Source: JAEXNA01 sp037189585 (GTDB lineage: Bacteria > Vulcanimicrobiota > Xenobia > Xenobiales > JADMJV01). Taken from it: a stretch of 64,000 nt of DNA. Below are positions 17,824 through 26,513 of this stretch, piece after piece (the stretch's first letter is position 1; the number at the start of each line of letters is the position of its first letter). The position numbers and the translations under genes were made by a program. Location: assembly GCA_037189585.1 (NCBI GenBank), contig JBBCJA010000025.1, positions 1 through 64,000 on the forward strand, given 5' to 3'. The notes under the pieces were generated by a model. It saw only the letters and a list, made by a program, of their open reading frames with translations. It searched no databases and had not been told where the DNA came from.

Positions 17824-18579
17824 ATGCGATATCTATTGATCCTATTCTTCTTGTTTTCCATTCCCGCCCTGGCTGAGCCCTACTATATGAGCATCGCGCG
17901 GGATCTCGAATTGACCGGCGACATAGCCTCCCACTCCGACGACTCCGACATGCGGATGACCTGGGTCTACAATCACCCCTCGTGGCTCGTGGAGGAAGGG
18001 CTTCGCGTCTTTTTAGAAGACGGCGAATACGGCCTGGAAAAGGTCGAGAAAGCGCGTTCCGACACTTACATGGAGAGCCGTTGGCTGGTCCAGGGTCGTA
18101 AGCAGATTCCCTTCACTTTAGTCGGTGCCGAGCAGATCCGGACCAAACTCAGCGCGCGCATCAAACCACTCGAGGAAAATAAAACCGAGGTGGTTTTTAA
18201 CGTCGCCTTGCAAGTTCAAGACAAAGACAGAATCAGTAGCGGCTGGGTGGATCGCGGCGAGCGGCTAGCTCGAGAGTATATCTGGATCGCGGCCAGCTCC
18301 ACCGGCGTTTCCACGCGATACCCCGATAATAAAGCGATCTTCAAACCCTTGTTGGCCGACTACAAAGCGGGAAAGCGACACGGAGTGAAAGGCTACGAGC
18401 TTCCACCCCGACAGACCGCTCAAAAGCCCCCGGAACAAAATCCAGCTACTGGAGCCAGCCAGCCAGCTAGCGGCGGAAGCTCGCTTGCCGAGGAGATCAA
18501 AAAGCTTAAGGATCTCCTCGATGCCGGCGCGATCACTCAAGAAGAGTACGACGCGGCCAAGGCCAAGCTGCTCAAGTAG
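17824..18579 (+). CDS. secreted protein with C-terminal SHOCT domain
   Basis: A protein of 251 residues. Signal peptide MRYLLILFFLFSIPALA, then a beta-rich domain (about 18-180) with alternating strands such as TKLSARIKPLEENKTEVVFN and an AREYIWIAAS helix, a Pro/Gln linker, and the SHOCT motif AEEIKKLKDLLDAGAITQ followed by EEYDAAKAKLL at the very end. SHOCT segments occur at the ends of many bacterial proteins and are thought to aid oligomerisation. The main domain is not recognised. The next gene, also secreted, begins 37 bases on. Confidence 0.75.
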   Translation: MRYLLILFFLFSIPALAEPYYMSIARDLELTGDIASHSDDSDMRMTWVYNHPSWLVEEGLRVFLEDGEYGLEKVEKARSDTYMESRWLVQGRKQIPFTLVGAEQIRTKLSARIKPLEENKTEVVFNVALQVQDKDRISSGWVDRGERLAREYIWIAASSTGVSTRYPDNKAIFKPLLADYKAGKRHGVKGYELPPRQTAQKPPEQNPATGASQPASGGSSLAEEIKKLKDLLDAGAITQEEYDAAKAKLLK

Positions 18580-18616
18580 CCTGGAAATCGGTTTTCCCCC
18601 AGGAGAGCTTCTCACC

Positions 18617-19537
18617 ATGAGGAATATTCTCTTTATGAAAAACCTGGCTTTTTCCTTTTCTCTTTTGGTCATACTACTCGCATGTCCGATCCTGGCTCAG
18701 GACGTCATGCCTCCGTCAGGCTCGCGCGTGGTCGCCGGGTTGGAGGGCGTGGTGCTCAGTTGGCCGGGCGCGGCCAAGACGAAATACCTGCTCCAGATCA
18801 CCACCGGTCAAGTGATCGTCGCCGAGCAAGAAGTCACGGGCAATCGAGTGTCCTTCCAACTTCGACCGGGACTTGGCTACCAGTGGAAGGTCAGTCGGAT
18901 GACGGCTGCCGGGTTTCAAGAAATTGTCCCCACGCAAAACTTTCAGGTCGTGACCGACACCGAAGTCGCCATCAAGGGCGTGGGCGGTAAGAACGGAAAG
19001 CCGGGAACACGTGCGAGCAACTATCGCGGCGGCGACGGGGAGAGCGGAAAAAATGGACTTCCTTTGACGGCCACCCTGACTCCCATGGGCGAGTATGTAG
19101 CTCTGACCGTCACCGGAGCGCCCGCCAATCGGCAGTTTCTCCTCGCCCCAGGAGCGAGCCCTCTGCTCCTATCTTCCGTTGGCGGCTCTGGGGGCGCCGG
19201 CGGACCAGGGTACAAGGGTCGAGACGGAGAGTTCTTCATCGGTACCCGAGCCGTGTCCGTGCCCGAACCGGGCGGCGACGGCGGTCGTGGGGGCAGAGGG
19301 GGAGACGGTGGAAACATCACCGTGGTCTCCAACGGTTTGGATGTGAGGAGATTTCTCCAGTTCGACACGCGTGGCGGTGACGGTGGAGCCCCTGGCGCCG
19401 CCGGGCTGGGAGGCCGCGCTCCCGGCATTCCCATCGAGCTCCAGTACCACTACGGTTACGCCCAGCAGCCGGGATCCAACGGACAACCTGGCGTCCCCGG
19501 AATGCCGGGTCGAGACGGTCAGGTTTTCATTCGGTAA
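18617..19537 (+). CDS. secreted glycine-rich, collagen-like protein
   Basis: A protein of 306 residues starting at the ATG at 18617, behind GGAGAG. Signal peptide ending near CPILAQ, then a fibronectin-like beta domain (about 28-110: GVVLSWPGAAKTKYLLQI, GLGYQWKVSRM), then glycine-rich blocks with collagen-type Gly-x-y runs (GGSGGAGGPGYKGRDGE; GGDGGRGGRGGDGGN; GQPGVPGMPGRDGQ). The final block contains several uninterrupted G-x-y triplets. It is probably exported to the periplasm or surface. It may share a transcript with the SHOCT protein 37 bases upstream. Confidence 0.75.
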   Translation: MRNILFMKNLAFSFSLLVILLACPILAQDVMPPSGSRVVAGLEGVVLSWPGAAKTKYLLQITTGQVIVAEQEVTGNRVSFQLRPGLGYQWKVSRMTAAGFQEIVPTQNFQVVTDTEVAIKGVGGKNGKPGTRASNYRGGDGESGKNGLPLTATLTPMGEYVALTVTGAPANRQFLLAPGASPLLLSSVGGSGGAGGPGYKGRDGEFFIGTRAVSVPEPGGDGGRGGRGGDGGNITVVSNGLDVRRFLQFDTRGGDGGAPGAAGLGGRAPGIPIELQYHYGYAQQPGSNGQPGVPGMPGRDGQVFIR

Positions 19538-19612
19538 GACCGACTTCTGGTTTCCCGAAGGCTCGAAGTAGCTGGAGACACCTCGTCGCGGATGGTGATT
19601 TGGACTCGTGCT

Positions 19613-19648
19613 ATTTTGATTGACCGTTCAAAATAAAATGCCTATACT
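19613..19648 (+). promoter_or_regulatory. sigma-70-type promoter with overlapping TetR operator
   Basis: TTGACC (19620-19625) and TATACT (19643-19648) are 17 bases apart. A perfect inverted repeat ATTTTGA (19613-19619) / TCAAAAT (19628-19634), with an inner TTGA-TCAA pair, covers the -35 box. This is a classic self-repressing TetR-family operator. Transcription should start near 19655, only about three bases before the ATG at 19658, and no ribosome-binding site is present, so the message is probably leaderless or nearly so. Confidence 0.75.
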
Positions 19649-19657
19649 CAGCGGCGA

Positions 19658-20230
19658 ATGCCGAAGATTGTCGACCACGAGCAGTATCGAGAAGAGTTGA
19701 TCTGGGCCTGCTACGGCGTTTTCGCCGATCAGGGTTTCGCTCGCTGCACCATGAAAGAGCTGGCCAAGGCCGCTGGAGTAACACCTGGAACGCTTTACCA
19801 CTATTTCCAGGATAAACTTCAGCTTTTCCAGTGTGTGGTGAGAACCATCGCCGAAACCGACCTGGAAGAATGGGGTCGAGTGATCGCCCGAGCGAATGGG
19901 GTAGCGAGCCGTCTCAAAGAGCTCGGCGACTACATCGACAGGAACGAGATCTATTTCGCCCGCCAATACCGTATCTGGCGCGAGGTAGCCGCTCACCTGG
20001 ACAAGGGCGACAGTTTCTCTCAAGAACTCCGCACCCTCTATGCGCGCTATCTTCAAGTCCTCGGTGAAATTTTCGACGACCAGTCGATCTCCACCGAGGC
20101 TCGCTCGCGCCTAATCATTCTTTTGGCATCGGTGGTCGACGGTCTAACCTTCCATCGTCAGGTGAAGCCGGATCACCCTACATTCTCGGAGGTCTTCACC
20201 ACCTTTGGAAGTCTTCTAGGAGCCTCATGA
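19658..20230 (+). CDS. TetR-family transcriptional regulator
   Basis: A protein of 190 residues. The N-terminal helix-turn-helix (about 10-56) reads FADQGFARCTMKELAKAAGV then TPGTLYHYFQDKLQLF, the standard TetR pattern. The ligand domain is not family-specific. It overlaps the lipoprotein membrane-fusion gene (ATGA) and so heads a four-gene operon with DevBCA. An inverted repeat over its own -35 box argues for autorepression. A probable role is to repress the exporter until its substrate or a stress signal binds. Confidence 0.93.
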   Translation: MPKIVDHEQYREELIWACYGVFADQGFARCTMKELAKAAGVTPGTLYHYFQDKLQLFQCVVRTIAETDLEEWGRVIARANGVASRLKELGDYIDRNEIYFARQYRIWREVAAHLDKGDSFSQELRTLYARYLQVLGEIFDDQSISTEARSRLIILLASVVDGLTFHRQVKPDHPTFSEVFTTFGSLLGAS

Positions 20231-21360
20231 TGAAGCGCGCGATTTTCCTCACCTGCCTTCTCCTGATCGGCTGTCAAACTCCCGCCATCACCTCCTCCCC
20301 TACTCCGACACCGACTCCTCAGGCTCTCCGCTCGGTCTCCGCTCTGGCCCGCTTGGAACCTTCGGGAGAGATTCATCGAGTTGCGCCTCCGGTGGGACGA
20401 GCCAACGAACCGGTCCACCGCTGGCTGGTCAAAGAGGGAGACACAGTTCGCAAGGGTCAGGCCATCGCGGTGATGGATTCCGAAACGTTATTACGGGCGG
20501 ATCTGGCCAAGGCCGAGGCCCAGGTCCAACGGGCGCTGGCCGTACAGGCCCAGGTGGAAGCGGGCCCCAAACTTGGCGAGATGCGACGCCAGGAGGCCGA
20601 GATCGAACGACTTCGACGCGAGCGCTCCATCGGGCTAGAGCAGAGCGAGTCGGCCATCCGGCGGGCTACCACGGCGGAAGACACCGCCAAACGGGAGTGG
20701 GAGAGATACCGCGCCCTGATGGCCGAAGGTGCGGTCAGTCAATCCGTCTACGATCAGAAAGAGACCGAATACTTACTTCGCCAACGCGAACGTGAGGAGC
20801 TACAGCGGGCCAGGGAGAAACTCGACGCGACCCTTCTGGCCAGCGTGGAATCGGCCCGTGGAGAGCTCGACCGGATCGCCGAGGTGCGTCCCACCGACGT
20901 TCGACTGGCTCAGACCGAGGTCGAGGCCGCGCGAGCCGAGGTCGCCCGGGTCAAAGCCGAATTGGAAAAGACCAGAGTCCTCTCCCCCATCGACGGCAAG
21001 GTCTTGGAGATCTTGACCCGTACCGGTGAGATGCCGGGGACCGACGGTCTGGTGGAGATAGGGCAAGTCGAGCGGATGGTCGCCATCGCCGAGGTTCATC
21101 AACAAGATGCCGCCCGCGTTCGCCTGGGCATGCTGGCGGAGGTTCGCTCGCCCGCTCTCTCTCAACCGATCCAGGGAAAGGTTCAAAAGCTTGGCGAGCA
21201 GGTCCTGAGGCAGCGCATCTTTAGCAACATCCCCGGTGAAAACTTCGACCAGCGAGTAGTGGAAGTGGAGATCGCCTTGGAGATGACCACGGCTCCCGAA
21301 GTGCGCCGGCTGTCCAATCTGCAGGCCGAGGCCGTCATCGAGGTCGGGCAGACCAGGTGA
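20227..21360 (+). CDS. DevB-type membrane-fusion lipoprotein of ABC exporter
   Basis: A protein of 377 residues with a lipoprotein signal (FLTCLLLIGC, lipobox cysteine about C15). A biotinyl-lipoyl half-motif (VHRWLVKEGDTVRKGQAIAV) is followed by a long coiled coil (about 90-225) and the second half-motif (RVLSPIDGKVLEI). In cyanobacteria DevB links the DevC/DevA transporter to TolC to export glycolipids. The coiled coil is long enough to reach an outer-membrane partner. Starts inside the TetR stop and overlaps the permease gene by four bases. Confidence 0.85.
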   Translation: MMKRAIFLTCLLLIGCQTPAITSSPTPTPTPQALRSVSALARLEPSGEIHRVAPPVGRANEPVHRWLVKEGDTVRKGQAIAVMDSETLLRADLAKAEAQVQRALAVQAQVEAGPKLGEMRRQEAEIERLRRERSIGLEQSESAIRRATTAEDTAKREWERYRALMAEGAVSQSVYDQKETEYLLRQREREELQRAREKLDATLLASVESARGELDRIAEVRPTDVRLAQTEVEAARAEVARVKAELEKTRVLSPIDGKVLEILTRTGEMPGTDGLVEIGQVERMVAIAEVHQQDAARVRLGMLAEVRSPALSQPIQGKVQKLGEQVLRQRIFSNIPGENFDQRVVEVEIALEMTTAPEVRRLSNLQAEAVIEVGQTR

Positions 21361-22520
21361 GTCTTTGGCGCCGCATATTGCTAGCCTGGCGGGTGCTCAA
21401 AAAAGAGCGAACCCGCCTTCTCATCGCCATCCTGGGAATAGCTTTCGCCGATGTGCTGATGCTGATGCAGCTTGCCATCCGCGATGCTCTTTTCATCTCC
21501 ACTAGCACCGTGCAGGAAGCGATCAAGGGCGACCTTTTCATGGTCAACCAAAACTTCGAGACCCTGATCGCTCCGCTACCCATCGAGCGGGCGACCCTCT
21601 ATCGCGTCCTCGGACACGAACAGGTGCGGGAAGTCGCGGCCCTCTATATGGCCATCATCCCCTGGAAAAACCCCGTCACCCGAACCGATCGTGGCATCCT
21701 GGTCATGGGATACGACCCCTATGTGAATCTCTTTGACGAAAAGATCGCCAGTCGTGCGGAAGTGGACAAGCTCAAACGGTTTGGCGACGTGCTGTTCGAC
21801 CGTCTCGGGAGACCCGAGTTCGGACCCGTCCCACAGCTGCTTGCCCAGGATGGACCGGTAACCACCGAGGTCAACAAAGTGCGGGTCCGAGTCGTCGGAC
21901 TTGCCACCATCGGGGCGGGCTTTGGAGCCGATGGGAACATTATCTGCTCGGACACCACCTTTCACCGCATCTTTCCCTATCACAAGCCTCGCGACATTGA
22001 GGTGGGAGTCATTCGTCTCCAGCCGGGGGCCGACCCGATCGCCGTCGCCCGAGACCTCAATGCGGTCACCGGAAAAACCGGACTGGTCACCACCAAGGCC
22101 GAGTTCATGGAGCGAGAGCGAGCCTACTGGCGGACCGCGACCCCCATCGGATACATCTTCAATCTAGGAGTCGTCTTAGGTTTCGTCGTGGGCGTGATCA
22201 TCGTTTACCAGATCCTCCACAGCGACGTGAACGATCATCTGGCGGAGTACGCCACAATGAAAGCGATGGGCTACGGCACCGCTACCCTGGCCAGCATTCT
22301 GCTCTTGGAGTCGTTGCTCTTGGCCTGTCTCGGCTACCTGCCCGGGACGCTCATCGCCAACGCTTTCTACACGGCCGCTCACGAGGCCACTCAACTTCCC
22401 ATCTACATGACGGTCGAACGCGCTCAGGGCGTCTTTCTCGCTACCGTGGCGATGTGCGGATTCTCCGCTTTGATCGCATCACGACGCCTCAACGCGGCCG
22501 ACCCGGCGGATATCTTCTGA
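21357..22520 (+). CDS. DevC-type ABC permease
   Basis: A protein of 387 residues with a GTG start in the GTGA overlap. Layout is FtsX/MacB-like: one N-terminal membrane helix (RTRLLIAILGIAFADVLMLM), a large extracytoplasmic domain (about 45-265) and three C-terminal helices (IFNLGVVLGFVVGVIIVYQI; TLASILLLESLLLACLGYLP; RAQGVFLATVAMCGFSALIA). The N-terminal pattern LKKERTRLL and the sequence around GDLFMVNQNFETL fit the DevC subgroup. It should form the inner-membrane pore together with the DevA-type ATPase and the lipoprotein. Confidence 0.88.
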   Translation: MSLWRRILLAWRVLKKERTRLLIAILGIAFADVLMLMQLAIRDALFISTSTVQEAIKGDLFMVNQNFETLIAPLPIERATLYRVLGHEQVREVAALYMAIIPWKNPVTRTDRGILVMGYDPYVNLFDEKIASRAEVDKLKRFGDVLFDRLGRPEFGPVPQLLAQDGPVTTEVNKVRVRVVGLATIGAGFGADGNIICSDTTFHRIFPYHKPRDIEVGVIRLQPGADPIAVARDLNAVTGKTGLVTTKAEFMERERAYWRTATPIGYIFNLGVVLGFVVGVIIVYQILHSDVNDHLAEYATMKAMGYGTATLASILLLESLLLACLGYLPGTLIANAFYTAAHEATQLPIYMTVERAQGVFLATVAMCGFSALIASRRLNAADPADIF

Positions 22521-22522
22521 GC

Positions 22523-23221
22523 ATGCCCGCCATCGTCGCCAAAGATGTGAACTTCAGTTACGGTCAGGGGCGACTGAAGAAACAGATCCTCTTCGACGTC
22601 AATCTGGAAGTGCCGGAAGGCGAAATCGTTTTGATGGTGGGACCTTCGGGCGGTGGAAAGACCACACTTTTGACCTTGATCGGTACGCTGCGAGCCATGC
22701 AGACCGGCTCTCTGGTGGTGCTGGACAAAGAGCTAAGAGGAGCCTCCGAGCGAGCCCGCCGCAAGCTGCGCAACAAGATCGGCTTCATCTTTCAGGCTCA
22801 CAACCTGATGAGTTTTTTGACCGCCGAACAGAACGTCAGTCTTCCCTTGGAACTCATCGGTATGGGCGGACGGGAACGGCGACAACGCATCACGGAGATT
22901 CTCGGCGCGGTGGGCCTGGCCCAGCACGGACACCACTACCCCGACCAGCTTTCCGGTGGGCAACGCCAACGCGTGGCCATCGCGCGCGCTCTGGTGGCAA
23001 GACCCCAATTGGTCCTGGCCGACGAACCGACGGCGGCCCTCGATAGCCATTCTGGACGCGAAGTGGTGGACCAGCTTCGGAAACTGGCTCGAGAGCAAGG
23101 GACGACCGTCCTGGTTGTGACCCACGACCCGCGCATCGAGGACATCGCCGATCGGATCGTCCATCTGGAGGACGGGCGAATCCAGACCAGCGACGCCGTC
23201 TCCGAAGCGGCTCACCGCTAG
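22523..23221 (+). CDS. DevA-type ABC ATPase
   Basis: A protein of 232 residues starting two bases after the permease stop; an open frame upstream overlaps the permease and is not needed. Walker A GPSGGGKT, Q-loop in FIFQAHNL, signature LSGGQRQR, Walker B LVLADEPTAALD and switch VVTHDPR are all intact. The GxxFQAHNLMSFLTAEQNV wording is typical of the MacB/LolD/DevA group that powers outer-envelope export rather than import. Last gene of the TetR-DevBCA operon. Confidence 0.92.
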   Translation: MPAIVAKDVNFSYGQGRLKKQILFDVNLEVPEGEIVLMVGPSGGGKTTLLTLIGTLRAMQTGSLVVLDKELRGASERARRKLRNKIGFIFQAHNLMSFLTAEQNVSLPLELIGMGGRERRQRITEILGAVGLAQHGHHYPDQLSGGQRQRVAIARALVARPQLVLADEPTAALDSHSGREVVDQLRKLAREQGTTVLVVTHDPRIEDIADRIVHLEDGRIQTSDAVSEAAHR

Positions 23222-23260
23222 AAGACGGGTGAGTCGGAGAAAACAACGAACGAGGGCGGT

Positions 23261-23923
23261 ATGAAGACGATCGAGGAATGCGAAGCGTTGCTGGAAAGCG
23301 TTGGTCTGGCCACGATATTACCGGCCAAGGATGCTCTCTTACCCTGTTTACTCTGGGAGGCTCGAGGAGACCGAGAGCGCCGCGAGGTCTGGGACGAGGC
23401 GATGGAGCGCGTGTGGACCTGGAAGGACGATCTGCCGGCTAGAAAGACCGCCTGGCTAGGCCAGCTGTTCGGGGACCGCGTGGTTTTACTGCATCGCCGT
23501 CTGCTACCGCCGTTCTTGGCCTGGCGAGATCAGCCCCGGGTGAAAAAGCTGTATGAGGATGGTCTGCTGACCCACGAGGCCTTCCGGGTAGTGACCGCCG
23601 TCGAGCAAGCCACTGAACCTTTAGGCCGCAAGTCTCTTCGTCGTGCGTCGGGGCTGTCTTCCCGGGAAGACGCGGGCCGCTTCGACCGGGCTTGTCGAGA
23701 TTTGGAACGCCGTCTGCTGCTCACCCGCGCCGGTCGTTCCAGCACAGCCTCCGGATGGGACGCGAACTCCTACGCTCTGGTGGAAGCCTGGTTTCCCACA
23801 GAATGGGAAGCCGCGCGATCCTGGACAAATGAAGAAGCCAGGGCGGCGGTCAAAGAGGCGTTAGAGCAGGCCGCGCCCGGGGCGTCCGAGCGACAACTGG
23901 CTCGCTGGATGCGCAATCTCTAA
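23261..23923 (+). CDS. AlkZ-related protein
   Basis: A protein of 220 residues. The opening (MKTIEECEALLESVGLATILP), the segment VWTWKDDLPARKTAWLGQLF and RVVLLHRRLLPPF match a widespread family annotated as AlkZ-related, distantly similar to winged-helix DNA glycosylases that unhook interstrand cross-links. The QxQ-type catalytic motif of true AlkZ is not apparent, so catalysis is uncertain. GAGGGCGGT precedes the ATG. It lies 39 bases after the DevA gene and may be read with it. Confidence 0.6.
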   Translation: MKTIEECEALLESVGLATILPAKDALLPCLLWEARGDRERREVWDEAMERVWTWKDDLPARKTAWLGQLFGDRVVLLHRRLLPPFLAWRDQPRVKKLYEDGLLTHEAFRVVTAVEQATEPLGRKSLRRASGLSSREDAGRFDRACRDLERRLLLTRAGRSSTASGWDANSYALVEAWFPTEWEAARSWTNEEARAAVKEALEQAAPGASERQLARWMRNL

Positions 23924-23994
23924 TCAGTGGAATTTCAAGGCCTCAAACTCCTACCCGGCGAGGAGAGAACGGACGAGTAAAGAAGCTTATCATC

Positions 23995-24483
23995 GTGAAC
24001 TCTTCTGAAATCCGAAATCAAGCCTCCCGCATCCTTACTCCGTCCACCACTCCACGCAAGCCCATCGCATCGAGTGATCCGCCCGAACCTAGTGACGCCT
24101 TCGCACGTTCGGGTGACAGCGCGGACCTCGGTTTGATCCAGAACATGTATCCATTGATCGGCGGAAGGCTCAACGAGGTGGATTCCCAGGCGCTCCTGGA
24201 AAAAACCAAAGGTTGGAACCTCAGGTCGGTCGACGGATTTCCCCGACTAGAGCGAGAGTACAAATTTAAGAACTTCGTGACAGCCATGAAGTTTAGCAAC
24301 AGCGTGGCGGAATTCGCCGAGAAGCAAGGTCACCATCCGGCTCTTCTCACGGAGTGGGGCAAAGTCACCGTTGGCTGGTGGACTCACGATGTTGGCGGCA
24401 TCCATGCCAACGACTTCCTCAGCGCCCAACGTACCGATGCCGTCTTCAATCATGGCCAGGTTCAAACTTCGAAGCCAAGTTAG
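23995..24483 (+). CDS. pterin-4a-carbinolamine dehydratase with N-terminal extension
   Basis: A protein of 162 residues with a GTG start. The C-terminal part carries the dehydratase signature GHHPALLTEWGKVTVGWWTH followed by a DFLSAQRTD helix; the HH and the second histidine form the active site. The enzyme dehydrates 4a-hydroxypterin, recycling the cofactor of aromatic hydroxylases. The first roughly 45 residues are Pro/Ser-rich and probably disordered, unlike the usual compact family members; translation might begin at the ATG at 24145 instead. Its stop overlaps that of the convergent lipoprotein gene. Confidence 0.8.
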   Translation: MNSSEIRNQASRILTPSTTPRKPIASSDPPEPSDAFARSGDSADLGLIQNMYPLIGGRLNEVDSQALLEKTKGWNLRSVDGFPRLEREYKFKNFVTAMKFSNSVAEFAEKQGHHPALLTEWGKVTVGWWTHDVGGIHANDFLSAQRTDAVFNHGQVQTSKPS

Positions 24484-24962
24484 GTCTCGTCCGGCAGAAT
24501 GAAGCCTTGCAGCTCGGAAAAGAGTCCGGGAAGCAGAGTCTGGAATCCACCGACTAAGGGAAAGACCGCCCGTGCTTTCAACGCCGCGAGCAGGTTTCCG
24601 TTGTTATCACGAGCCGCGACGATCACATCGTAGGGGGCCACGGGAATCCCATTGACCGTCTCACTGTAGGACGAGCCTGTGGTGTAAGCTGAGCTCGCGT
24701 GAGTGACCAGAACGCCGTCCGCGTTGTAAACGAACAGCGTGAATCTTTTGAGCTCTGGATCGATCTTCAAGGCTGGTAAAGCCAGAGGGTCAGGAAACAG
24801 TTCGGCCAGGTCCTGGGCCCGGAATTGAACCGCGTAACCGCCCTGACCGCTAGGACTGAGGTTTCCCTGAGCGGTATCACCCCTAGAGCTTCCGCACCCC
24901 GCGACCCACATGACGATCCAGAGAATGAAGAATCTCTCAAGGGACGAACTCGACTTTGCCAT
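24480..24962 (-). CDS. small lipoprotein, unknown function
   Basis: A protein of 160 residues if started at the ATG at 24960-24962. Signal with lipobox: FFILWIVMWVAGC, followed by a Ser/Gly linker. The mature part is beta-rich (RFTLFVYNADGVLVTHAS; YDVIVAARDNNGNLLAALKA). No family recognised. Its start codon overlaps that of the divergent YbaK-like gene (the two ATGs share bases in CATG), a very tight arrangement with each gene's control signals inside the other. Confidence 0.6.
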   Translation of the reverse strand: MAKSSSSLERFFILWIVMWVAGCGSSRGDTAQGNLSPSGQGGYAVQFRAQDLAELFPDPLALPALKIDPELKRFTLFVYNADGVLVTHASSAYTTGSSYSETVNGIPVAPYDVIVAARDNNGNLLAALKARAVFPLVGGFQTLLPGLFSELQGFILPDET

Positions 24963-25491
24963 GACAGATAGCCTTTCTACCACTCTGGTCGGGACTATAA
25001 TTCCGATCGACGCCGATCCGCAACCCAACGACGAGGCCTTTGAAGCCAAATTGAAAGTCGAGCTCACCCGTCGTGGGGTCCAAGCCGATCATCTGGTGTT
25101 CCAACAGAGTTGCCATTCGGTGGCCGAGGCGGCCCAGGCCGCCGGTGTGACACCGGGCGACTTCATCAAGTCGATAGGGTGCCTCACCGAGGACGGACGC
25201 TTTTTTCTAGCCATCGTTCGTGGAGTGGATAAAGTCAGCTCGACTCGCGTTGGGAAAGCCGTCGGTTCTCCCGTCCGTATCGCCACACCCGACGAAGTGT
25301 TGGCCTTCACGGGTTATCCCTGTGGCGGTACCCCACCGGTCGGTGTCGACATCCCCTGCCTGGTCGATCCCAAAGTGTTGGAACTCGATGAGCTCTACGG
25401 AGGCGGTGGCAGTCAAAGGACGCTTCTACACATGACCTCTCAGGAAATGGTCAGAACCAACAACGGCCTGGTGGTCCGTATTCGCCGATAA
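24961..25491 (+). CDS. YbaK/ProX-type aminoacyl-tRNA deacylase domain protein
   Basis: A protein of 176 residues. The YbaK fold is seen in HLVFQQSCHSVAEAAQAAGV, GDFIKSIGCL, FFLAIVRGVDKVSSTRVGKA and the loop FTGYPCGGTPPVG, which carries the Gly-Pro segment of the active site. The family hydrolyses mischarged Cys-tRNA(Pro) or Ala-tRNA(Pro). The start shares bases with the divergent lipoprotein ATG, and an ATG at 24910 is an alternative but would deepen the overlap. Confidence 0.83.
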   Translation: MTDSLSTTLVGTIIPIDADPQPNDEAFEAKLKVELTRRGVQADHLVFQQSCHSVAEAAQAAGVTPGDFIKSIGCLTEDGRFFLAIVRGVDKVSSTRVGKAVGSPVRIATPDEVLAFTGYPCGGTPPVGVDIPCLVDPKVLELDELYGGGGSQRTLLHMTSQEMVRTNNGLVVRIRR

Positions 25492-25493
25492 CA

Positions 25494-26510
25494 TCAATAG
25501 CTGGTGTCGTCGAGTTTGACTTTACCGCGAAAGACCCAATAGACCACCGCCGAGTAAGAGAGCACGAAGGGGAGTCCCAAGAAGGCGATGACACGCATCA
25601 GTTTGAGCGTTTCTTGGGAGGAAGCCGCGTTATAGATGGTCAGGTTATAGGCCGGGTTCAGACTGGAGACCATCATGTTGGGGTAGAGCGCGGCTCCGAA
25701 AAGCGCTGTCAAGGACAAGATCGCCGCGCCGCTCGACAAAAATGCCTCGCCGGGACGCTCGATGTAAAGGGCCCTGGGGATATTAGCGAGTGCCAAAATA
25801 CTAACCAGCACGGCTAGCCAGGCCGGCCCCGGATGGCGAAAAGGCTCCACCGCGTGGGGGATACTGACCAAAGTGATGATGGTGGCCATCAAGTAGAGCA
25901 CCAGAAAGCTCCCGAACGATTTCCACATCAAGGGGCGGAGTCGCTTCTGCAGCTCCCCCTCGGTCTTCAAGGTGAGATACACGCTGCCGTGCAGGGCGAA
26001 CAGCGCGACCACCAAAGCGCCTACCAGTAGAGGGTAGAAGCCCAGCAGGTGTCCTAGATGACCCTGGTACTCATGATCGGCTCCGATGGGGAGACCCACC
26101 ATGGAGTTGCCCACCGCGACTCCAAAAAGAAACGAGGCCATGGTGCAGCTGGCGAAGAAAGAGAAATCCCAAAACTTTCGCCATGGGACACTTTTGACCT
26201 TACTGCGAAACTCCATCGAAACCGCGCGAAAGATCAAGCAGATCAAAAGCAGCATGAAGGGCAGGTAGAAAGCCGAGAACGAGGTGGCGTACACCTCGGG
26301 AAAGGCAGCGAAGAGCGCACCTCCGAAGGTGACCAGCCAGACCTCGTTCCCGTCCCAGATCGGCCCGATGGAGTTCATGAAGATGCGGCGCTCCTTGTCC
26401 GTCTTCGCCGTGTAAAAGACGATACCGACTCCCAGGTCGAATCCGTCGAGGAAAGCGTATCCGGCCAACAGGATGCCGATCAAGATAAACCAGAAGACTT
26501 CAAGTTCCAT
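25494..26510 (-). CDS. cydB: cytochrome bd oxidase subunit II
   Basis: A protein of 338 residues with about eight or nine membrane helices. Family motifs: YAFLDGFDLGVGI near the N-terminus, NSIGPIWDGNEVWLVTFGGALFAAFP, and YPNMMVSSLNPAYNLTIYNA near the end. With CydA it forms the quinol oxidase that reduces oxygen to water with high affinity and resists nitric oxide and cyanide. Three bases separate it from the cydA stop, so they form an operon. Confidence 0.97.
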   Translation of the reverse strand: MELEVFWFILIGILLAGYAFLDGFDLGVGIVFYTAKTDKERRIFMNSIGPIWDGNEVWLVTFGGALFAAFPEVYATSFSAFYLPFMLLLICLIFRAVSMEFRSKVKSVPWRKFWDFSFFASCTMASFLFGVAVGNSMVGLPIGADHEYQGHLGHLLGFYPLLVGALVVALFALHGSVYLTLKTEGELQKRLRPLMWKSFGSFLVLYLMATIITLVSIPHAVEPFRHPGPAWLAVLVSILALANIPRALYIERPGEAFLSSGAAILSLTALFGAALYPNMMVSSLNPAYNLTIYNAASSQETLKLMRVIAFLGLPFVLSYSAVVYWVFRGKVKLDDTSY

Positions 26511-26513
26511 CGA

